Origin: Deuterostichococcus epilithicus
Taxonomy: Eukaryota > Chlorophyta > Trebouxiophyceae > Prasiolales > Stichococcaceae
Length of the DNA stretch: 64,000 nucleotides
Direction: 5' to 3'
NCBI GenBank assembly: GCA_033439295.1
Contig: JAVTLE010000001.1
Coordinates: 620,001 to 684,000 of the forward strand
Shown piece after piece: positions 56,278 to 64,000 of this stretch. A program made the translations under genes and the position numbers. Each line of letters starts with the position of its first letter. Position 1 is the first letter of the stretch. The notes under the pieces are model-generated. The model made no database searches. It was not told where the DNA came from and saw nothing but the letters and a program-made list of their open reading frames with translations.

Positions 56278-59200
56278 TCAGTTGCGCAGCAGCAGCCGCG
56301 ACAGCACGTAGTGCCGTAGTTCGTCCTTCACCTGTTTTGGCAGGTGACAATAATGGGATGTTGTAGAAAGGAGCTTTCACAAGAGAAACCGTGACACCAA
56401 AAGTGAACCGTGAACGCGGCTGCCTACCCGGATGCATGTTGTTGCAAAACAGAGGGTACCAGCCGCATGCACGGCAGCCGAGGCAGGCAGTCGCTGTTGG
56501 TGCCCGCCCCCGGGGAGCCGCCCAGCAAGGCAGAAGGCACGGCCCAATGGAAACAATTGCACCGCGACATGACAAAACCCACGCCGTAAATGTGAGCTTC
56601 GGCACTGGCGAGGCCGAGCCTGCACGCACCGCAAAGGTGAAGTCCAGGTGGCCAAAGTCGAACTCCTTGTAGGTGACGCGGGCGCCTTCCTGCCGGAATG
56701 CCTCATAGTGTAGCAGCACCTATGAACAAATGTGAAATGATTCAAATTATGTTATTTTCAGGGGACCTGCGCCGCGGGCCGTGTGATGTGTTGTGTTGCG
56801 TGCCAAGACCAGTCGAAAGCAGCGGTGTTGCATGCTTGCCAGTGAGGAGAGATAGGTAAAGCGCTCTGCACATCCTCAACCGCCCTGGCCGCAGCTGCGC
56901 CACCTGTCAGGTTGGTGCTGCCTGTGCAGTGGTCTCTGCCGACCGCGCGGCGACGCTGCCTCATCGAGCCACGGCTGGGTGCGGCCGTTGCAGCCCCTTC
57001 GGTTGGCGTGTTGTGTGCTGCAGGGGCAGCATGCATGCTCGGCGCGGACGCACATTCTCCTTGGCGATGACGCCGTCAGCGCGGCCGGCGCAGATGTCGA
57101 CGGGGCAGTCCAGCAGGCCATAGAACCCCGCAACGTCCGGCGGCTCGCTCTCGCCATAGTGCTCCCTGCGGCAGCGATGTCACAGACCCCTCGAATTGCG
57201 TCACCCATCGTCCTTCAAACGCCCTTGCAGCCTGGCAGCTTGACGGCCAGATGCCCTGTCAGTGGCGCAGCAGGCACCACACTCGGGCATGGCGCTCAGG
57301 CTCGACCGCCGCCTCTCACGGCATGAGGTCCGAGCCCGTGCGGCCGTCGTCGTAAGCTTGCATAGCGCCGGGCATAAGGGGCAGGGTGCGGCGCCCGGAA
57401 ATGTTGAAAGGAGAATGCGAGGGCCCTGCACAGGGCCCTGGAGCGCGCCTGTTGGCGCCGGGCGAGCCGTAGTCGAAGAGCGTGAACCGGCCGGAACGCG
57501 CCCACTGGATGAGGTGCACGCCCGTGTGGAAGCTGATGGCAGGCATCGCGCGCGCATTGTAGTGCGGCATCTGCAGAGCGCGGTCCCACTGGCTGGCATC
57601 CCCGTTCAGCAGCATCCTGCGGTGCAGGAACCGCGTCAGCATCAGCCAAGTCTCGGAGGATCTGGGAGGCCCTTGCAGTGCGGCATCTGCAGGGCGCGGC
57701 CCCGCTGGCTGGCGTCCCCGTTCAGCAGCATTCTGCAGTGCTGGGCCCAGCGCCATTCAGCGCCTCGTCAGCACGGCAATGGGTCTGTAGCTGCTCGCGC
57801 AGTCAGACTCCAAGTCGACTGCGCCCAGCTTTGTGGGCTTATAAATGGCAGACGTACGAATGGCAGACTTAATCCGAAGGCTCCCGCGCCAGGGCACGAC
57901 GAGTCCGATGCTGAACGATCTTCGAGCCACAGTATCGAGCTGGCAGAGCGTTTCCGCACGAATGTGCCTGCCACGTGTCGAGCACCGCCCGACATCTGCA
58001 GTACCTTCGCGCATCACTTACAGAGACACGACGATGTGCCAGCAACAGCACGTTGCCTGCATTCGTTGGATCCCGCCACTCTGTGGCCTTGAAGTCCGGC
58101 TCTTGCGCCCACACAGGGAGGGTGGAGAAACCGGGAGTGTCGTGGAGAGCGCACCGCATGCCGGCAAGCGTCAGCTCGTTCAGCGCGGGAATCTGCTGCA
58201 GGTCCACAAACACCTTGAAGGTGAGGTATCGCAGCAGGGAGGACGGCACATATGCGGCGGCGCCGGCGCCCGGCCACTTCCAGTCCACCAGCCGTGCGAG
58301 GGGCGGGATGACCTTGGTGAATGGCCACAGCGCCTGTGTGGTACACCGCGATCTTTTTGATGATGATTATTTTGAGTTTTTTCTCCTTTAAGGTGAAGAA
58401 TGACGCGCTGCCGGCACCCTCGCGGTGCCTTGCCGACGAGGCCTTGGGCGGCGTGGCAGTTCTCGCGACAGGCCCGGAGTCATCTGCGCCAGCTCCGCCG
58501 CCCCGGCTGCAAAACACACCTTTCCTGCTGGGACGGCTGCTGGTCCGGCAGCGAAACAAGATTTTTTTGTCAGGTGTTGTCGCACCATGGGCGTCTTCTT
58601 GAGGAAGCCGGCGGGCGTGAGCAGGATGAGGCGGTATAGGTGGTGGGGGCGGCCAGTCTTGCCGCACATCGCCGCATAGACCTGCGGCGCAGCATGGAAC
58701 CAGCATGTCGCCTCTGCGGTCGAGGGGCGGGCTTGAGGCAGCACAGTGGTGGGGTCGCCCTGGCTTGCGGCAGTGCACCACATGGACTGCAGCCGGCACT
58801 CTGCCCGCCACCAAGTGCACGTGAAAGGAGTGGCACTGTGCAGCTGCGGCTTGAAGCCAGTTGCCAGTTTCCAGCGAGACGCACTGTCGGCCAGGACCAA
58901 GCCGCAGCCTCCCACTGCCTCCTCCTGGACGCACGCAGCGCCTGGCAGGAGGGCATCTTCCGGCAGGGGGACATGCTCATGCACCAGAGCAGGGGGCCCC
59001 ACCAGCAGGGAGGCGCCGCCGAGGCTGTGGCCCACCGCCCGCAGGCGGTAGGGCAGCCGCTCGGGGCCCAGGCCGCTGCCGGGCGCGGAGGGGCGCGCCG
59101 CCGAGGCGCTGCGGGCGCCGCCGCGCGACTCCCGCTCCCACGCCGCCCGCCGCTGGTCGCGCTGGTGCCCTGCGAATGTCCCAAACCCCAGATGTGAAGC

Positions 59201-62200
59201 AGCAAGAAGCAAGGAGCGGGTGGACCGTGTGAAGCTCAGCTGGCATCCTCCATCTGGAGGGCATCCCCAGCTGCAGAGAGCAAGGCCACAAGCTGAGGTT
59301 TGGTTGTTGCATGCACCCCCTCCTGTTGGGCGAACCCTCCCCCAGTTGCGTGCGTGCGCTATCGCCTCTGCTGGGGGCCGGCCCAGTCGCACGAACAGTG
59401 GGCAACACAGACAACAGGGCGCGGTCAGGTAGCCACGGACGCGGGCACATGAACACGTGGGCGCCCTCACTGGTCTCGCGGGAGGGCGTCTCCACGCCGC
59501 CGGCAGACTCCCGGTCCGGCGTCAGCCGTTTGGCGGACTCTGCCGGGCCGAGCGCCTCCAGTTCCGGGTGCCGCGCCGGCGGGCTGAGCGGCCGGTCGGG
59601 TCCCTCGGCATCCACCGCCGCGACCGCCGCTGCCGCCTCCCGCGCCAGGGCAGCCGCAGTCGAGCCGCCGCCGGGCAGCGGTCCGCTGCCTGCCAGCGCC
59701 GGCCTGGCCGCTGCTGCCGCGCCGCCGCCTGCTGCGCTGCGAGCGGAAGGGCCTGGCTTCGCAGCGGCGCTGCCGTCGGCGCGGCGGGCGGCGGGCGGCT
59801 GTGCCGGTGGCTTCCGGAACGATGCCTCTGCCGCGGGGCCGCCGCTAGGCGACCGGCGGCGGGGGCTGCCGGCGGGGGCGCCGTCCAGGCTGCCGCGGGG
59901 CCGCACCGCCGGAATGCGCGGGCTGCTGCTGGTGGCCGAATCAGGGCTGCTGAGCCTGCATCGCGGAGGTGCAACCTTGTTATTGTATGTGATATAAATA
60001 ACACGTGAGTGATTCACCTCGCAGGTGGGGCCACCAGATGGCGATGGCTGGTGAACCCATGCAGCAGAGGCCGGTAGCGCTGCTGCCCATGTGCTGATAA
60101 AGGCTCTGCCACATGGCTGCCTGCGCAGCAGCTCGCGGTGCGCCGTCGACAGCATGGGACCGGCTCGCCGCAGCTCGTAGTCACCTGCCGTTCGACGGGC
60201 TGCTGGCGGCGGGGCTGCCCTCAGTGTCCGAGCGGCCGGCCTCTGCCGCAGCGTCCTCCAGCAGGGCGTGGCTGCTTAGCGGCCTCGGGCGCGGCCCGCC
60301 GTGGGCGCCGCCGCTGCTCAGCACCTGGACAGCGGTGAGACGGCCTGCCACTGACCTTCTCGGCAGCCTTGTTTCGCTGATGCTGATGGGAAATCAGGAC
60401 AGCCGGCCCAGTGCTGCAAAATCAAGACACTCACTTCGTGATGCTGTGCCAACCCTGAGGCGGGGCGGGCTGGCTGAGGATCGAGGGCAGGACCGCCACA
60501 GCGACACAGCAGCACATTGGGCATCACTGACCGCGCCGGCGGACGTCCTGCCGAGCTGGGGCCGACGGGCAGGGGCGTGCGCCAGGCCGTTGCTGGGCGC
60601 CGCGCCGCTGCCGGGCTGCTTGACGGGCGACGCCCACTGCGACGGCCGCTTCGCAGCCTGCAGGTTGCCCGTTCGCCAGCGCTTGGCAAACAATTGCACG
60701 GCCCCGAGGGCAGAAATGAGTTTGAGAGAGGAACAGACTCCATTTCTCGACTGCAGCGCCGCCAATCAGGAGACAGGCTCACCCGGGCGCTGTTGGGCGG
60801 CGTGTGCAGCCCGGCATCCTCCTTCTTCGACTTGCGGCGCTTCAGGAAACTGCTGAAGAACGGCTTCCTGCTTCCGCCGCCCTGGCCATCCTGCTGCCCG
60901 TCCTGCTGCCTGTGCCCAGCATCATGCCCGTTCCGCTGCCCGCCCTGCTGCTGCTGCTGCTGCTGGCCGGCCTGCTGCCGCCCGTTCTGCCGCCGCTGCT
61001 GCTGCGACCGCGCCGCCGGGGACGCCGCCTCCGCCGCCGCGCGTACCGAGGCCTCGTTTGGCGGCTGCACGTCGGGATTTGCATACGGCTCCGAGGCCGT
61101 GGTGCCCTCGAAGTGGCGTTGGTCCAGCGCCGTGTCGCTGTTCGACCGCCGCATCCTGCGGGCAGGCGAACCGCTGCCGTTGCTCCTGTGTGGGTGTGGG
61201 AACGTGCGGCGGGGAGCGAGCGCGTGCTGCACTCCTGTGCTTGCCGAAGCAGCAGAGTTGACTGCCAGGCAGCGTGCGCATCCTGGCACCCCACACCCCG
61301 AGCTGCAGGCGAGCAGCCTGCTGACAAGAGAGGCGATTCCCAAGGAAATGATCAGCGACAGGCGTCTCACCCGGCACAGATTCGACTCACTTGCGGTTGC
61401 CGCGCTCCAGGGAGGGACGCCGCTGCGTGGTGCGGAACAGCACGTCCGCGGCCGCGCGCGACTGCAGGGAGCCATCGGCACCCAGCGCCGCCGCCGTCAG
61501 TTCCGTCGTCTTGATGATGTGGATGTGATCGATCTGCAGGCGGTGCAGCGAGGAGCCGGTTGGTCGTTGGAATCAGGGACGTGCATCGGGACCCAGAGCT
61601 GCCATGCATTTGTGTGATATGCAATTCGTTATGCATGCATAACAACTCAACTCATGGCGGTGAGTTTGTGCTCGGCGCTGAGCCGCTTCCTTTGCGGCTG
61701 TCACTCCCATGGATATTCATAGAATGGAAAACGTCCCTTACTGACAGCGCACAGCAACGTTGCAAGCAGACATTGAAGAAGGATGCAGGAAGCACCTGGG
61801 CGGCAATGTCCTCCATGCCCAGCTCGTTGACGGAGTAGTGCCAGTAGCGCGCCCCCTGCCGCCTCGGGTCTGAACGATCCGATACAGCACTTGAGCATCT
61901 GACTCGAAGTACTCCAATCTGACTCTCACGTGTGCCATTACATGTGTTTATGCCAACGCTATATGCAAGCTATATGCGCAGCAGGATGCCACTGCATGAC
62001 GGCATACTTCGGGACCAGGCAAGGGACGCCAGTCCCTTCCGCCCGACTTCAGCTCTGCCGTCATCCAGAGCTGCTTCCTTGTGCTGACAAGACGTATCAG
62101 CTTGAGGCTCCAGGTTGAGGCTCGTGGCATTGAAAAGGTCCAATAGACCCCGCAGGACAGACTGTTTAGGGCCCTTAAACCCTGGCGCTCACCCATGTGC

Positions 62201-64000
62201 AGGCGAGGCGGGTTGGCGCGCGAGTTGCCGAGCCACACGTCAAAGCCGGCGTCATAGGCGGCAAATGCATTGCTCCCTGTGACGCCGTTGCACACCCAGC
62301 CCATGGATGTGTCCAGGATGCCGTGCATGAAAAACACGACATCGCGCGCGCCTGCGGAAAAGGTGAGAACACTGGTCACTAGGATTGCTCCTTTTGTGTT
62401 TGTTTCGGCAGATGGCATGCCGCCCTGCAGCCCGCGGAGGTGTCCAGGATACCAGATGCATGAATGACACCATGTCACGAGCGCCTGCAAGAAAGGTGCA
62501 GGGGTGTTCCTGGATCGTGATCAGAAGGCGACCCTTCCTGCGGCTCATGCATGTGTGATGCTTCCAGGATGCTGGCTGCGTCTTCAAATCCTGTTCATAG
62601 CAGATGGTTGTGCGGATTCCTGTGCTGTGAGTGTGCAGCTGGAGCAGGTCCTCGATCAAAAAGAGGTTGCAACCGCCTGTGCATCCAGATTATTCATCTG
62701 CCAATGCCAGTGGTAGTGACTCGAGCCACTTTGGAGCAGGTTCCCCTCACCGCGGCGGGGGATGCGCTCCATGTGCATGATGTCGCCGTCGCAGGTGGTC
62801 ACATGTGGGGCGCCTTTTGAACCTCCTGCAAAGCCTTTCGGAGGACACTCGTGGGCTGCTGCTTGCTCACCGCGGCGGGGGATGCGCTCCATCTGCATGA
62901 TGTAGCCATCGCTGGTGGTCACGATGTGCGGCTCCATGGGGTACCCTGCGGACTGGATGACGTCCTTCGCCGTCCACACGCCGTGCAGCGTCTCGTACGC
63001 GGAGAAGCTGGCCGACCGCCGCAGCCGCTGCGAGCGGTATGTGCGGCTTGCCCCTTCCTCCGGCTCGGCTGTGGGTGCAGAGTTTGTGAAGGAATGTGTG
63101 ACCAAAGTGTTACGATATGCTGCGTATTGGGAGCTTGACATATGGAGCAATGTCAAGGGCCGCAGCTACTGCGAGGGACAGCTCTGGCTGGCGCCCGCCT
63201 CTGGCGCGGCAGCAGCCAAATGATGCAATGTGCAATCACAGCCTGATGACCGCAAAGCGCAAGGCCATCTTGCAAGGCCAGGGCGCCAGCAGCGTGCAGC
63301 AGTCGCTGCTGCGGCGTGAGCAGTGCCTGCAGGCCAGAACCTGCCCCCAGCTCGATGCACGGAGGAGTGACGGAGCCCAGCAGGAGCAGCAGAACATGCA
63401 GGGCATGCTACATCTAGATTTGACTGCGTACCCCCTGGAGCGTGTAAACCCTGCTAGACCCCATCTCCTGCTCGGCTGTTCTGGACGAGGAACAGCACAG
63501 CCTGGTACCAACGACACCTTGGCTCCAGGAGCCAGCAGCGGAGGGCTGGCTGCTCATGGTGGCAAAGGCTGTCGCGCTGCTTTCTGCATGTGGGCTTGCA
63601 GATGTAGTGTGCTGGGAAGTCACCATGCTTCTCGGGACAGAGTACAAGCAGGCCCGGCCGGCACATCGAAGCAAGCAGGCCCCACCTTCTGCGGCACAGC
63701 CAGCCGCGCCGAGGCCGAGCCCGCGCAGCGCCGGCGACTCCCGCGGCGGCGGCACCCGCAGCGTGCGGCGCACCAGCCAGCGCACCGTGTCGAAAGCCGC
63801 CGTGACCGCCAGCTCGCAGCTCAGGCGGAACTCCTCCACGAAGCCGCGCCGGTGGCCGCCCTCCGACACCGCCCAGCCTGCTGGGTGCCATGGATGTCAG
63901 TGCGCGCTCCAGGGAGTCGGGTGGCGGTGCGGGTATGCTGACAAGATGCCAGCCTGCGCAGTGCCGCAGAGTTGCTGAACCAGCGACGGTGCCCAGAATG
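56278..64000 (-). CDS. Triacylglycerol-lipase-like alpha/beta hydrolase (At1g73920/At1g18460 type), N-terminus outside the window
   Basis: Exons in coding order: about 63690-63890 (FVEEFRLSCELAVTAAFDTV); about 62866-63070 (DVIQSAGYPMEPHIVTTSDG, the lipase N-terminal domain); about 62195-62350 (HGILDTSMGWVCNGVTGSNA, YDAGFDVWLGNSRANPP); about 61790-61860 (RYWHYSVNELGMEDIAAQ); about 61390-61550 (IDHIHIIKTTEL); low-complexity exons 60795-61190, about 60175-60337 and 59450-59955; about 58985-59170 with the nucleophile motif GHSLGGASLLV; about 58570-58680 (HLYRLILLTPAGF); about 58200-58320; about 57454-57648 (MPHYNARAMPAISFHTGVHL, FTLFDYGS); about 57054-57171 (CPVDICAGRADGV, probable catalytic Asp); 56632-56720 (FGHLDFTFA, catalytic His); and 56278-56331 (KDELRHYVLSRLLLRN, stop). 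The Ser-Asp-His triad is complete. The insert before GHSLGG is about 300-400 residues, much longer than in plant homologues. In vivo substrate unproven. Confidence 0.9.
57563..57770 (-). repeat. Tandem copy of a lipase exon segment
   Basis: tgcggcatctgcagagcgcg at 57563 and tgcggcatctgcagggcgcg at 57679 start two copies 116 bp apart, similar over at least 70 bases. The first belongs to the functional exon (MLLNGDASQWDRALQMPHYN). The second lies upstream of it in the gene and reads only in a shifted frame. Confidence 0.85.
60945..60985 (-). repeat. CTG run encoding polyGln in the lipase insert
   Basis: A run of CTG on the plus strand encodes about seven Gln within a longer Gln/Gly/Asn-rich linker (QQQRRQNGRQQAGQQQQQQQ) on the minus strand. 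Confidence 0.8.
62341..62492 (-). repeat. Tandem copy of a lipase exon start and acceptor
   Basis: The exon start GARDVVFFMHGILDTSMGW has its acceptor at about 62350. A copy reading GARDMVSFMHLVSWTPP has its own pyrimidine tract and CAG near 62483, 133 bp upstream in the gene. An indel breaks the copy's frame after the His codon. Confidence 0.88.
62746..62940 (-). repeat. Exact-register 120-bp tandem copy of a lipase exon end
   Basis: ctcaccgcggcgggggatgc occurs at 62866 (end of the exon with SDGYIMQMERIPRRGE plus donor) and at 62746. The copies are exactly 120 bp apart and similar over about 65 bases. The downstream copy still reads CDGDIMHMERIPRRGE and keeps the GT donor. Confidence 0.92.

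Noticed and set aside
60517-61617. 366-residue Cys/Leu-rich open frame (+)
   Set aside because: Antisense of the polyGln lipase insert; CTG runs on this strand give artificial Leu/Cys-rich peptides.

Overview
The window looks like nuclear DNA of a green alga (Chlorophyta). The genes are cut into many short GC-rich exons with GT-AG and some GC-AG introns, carry Gln/Ala/Gly-rich low-complexity stretches, and resemble plant homologues: an ABI5/ABF-type bZIP factor, a plant-type DTW-domain protein and a lipase of the Arabidopsis At1g73920 type. No operon, rRNA, tRNA or CRISPR was seen. The class cannot be fixed by eye. All gene models come from conserved peptides plus splice-site phase, so exon edges are approximate unless the entry says they were checked.

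Layout. 0-4.6 kb (+): bZIP transcription factor, 5' end uncertain. 6.1-13.7 kb (-): CDC45, the replicative helicase subunit, about 14 exons. 14.8-21.3 kb (+): TMEM209/cytochrome-b561-N-like nuclear-envelope protein. 22.0-25.3 kb (-): F-box-like leucine-rich-repeat protein. 26.0-28.2 kb (+): DTW-domain tRNA aminocarboxypropyltransferase. 28.9-32.0 kb (-): BAR-domain protein. 32.7-44.7 kb: direct tandem duplication of about 6 kb, each copy holding an aquaporin and a hotdog thioesterase on the minus strand; the thioesterase of copy A looks degenerate. 45.3-49.6 kb (+): HMG-CoA synthase. 50.4-54.6 kb (-): organelle-targeted mTERF-like protein. 56.3-64.0 kb (-): triacylglycerol-lipase-like alpha/beta hydrolase with a very long low-complexity insert, N-terminus outside the window. 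The genes have unrelated housekeeping roles and show no common pathway; several pairs are divergent and share short promoters.

The most striking signal is structural. In almost every gene, the edge of an exon with its splice site is repeated in tandem inside the neighbouring intron or UTR as decayed same-strand copies, spaced roughly 30-60 bp or 90-136 bp apart. The clearest case is CDC45 exon 3: seven units with a period near 105-131 bp, of which only one is a usable exon. About twenty such loci are listed separately. This looks like a genome-wide, exon-edge-focused duplication process that builds introns and repeatedly offers alternative splice sites.
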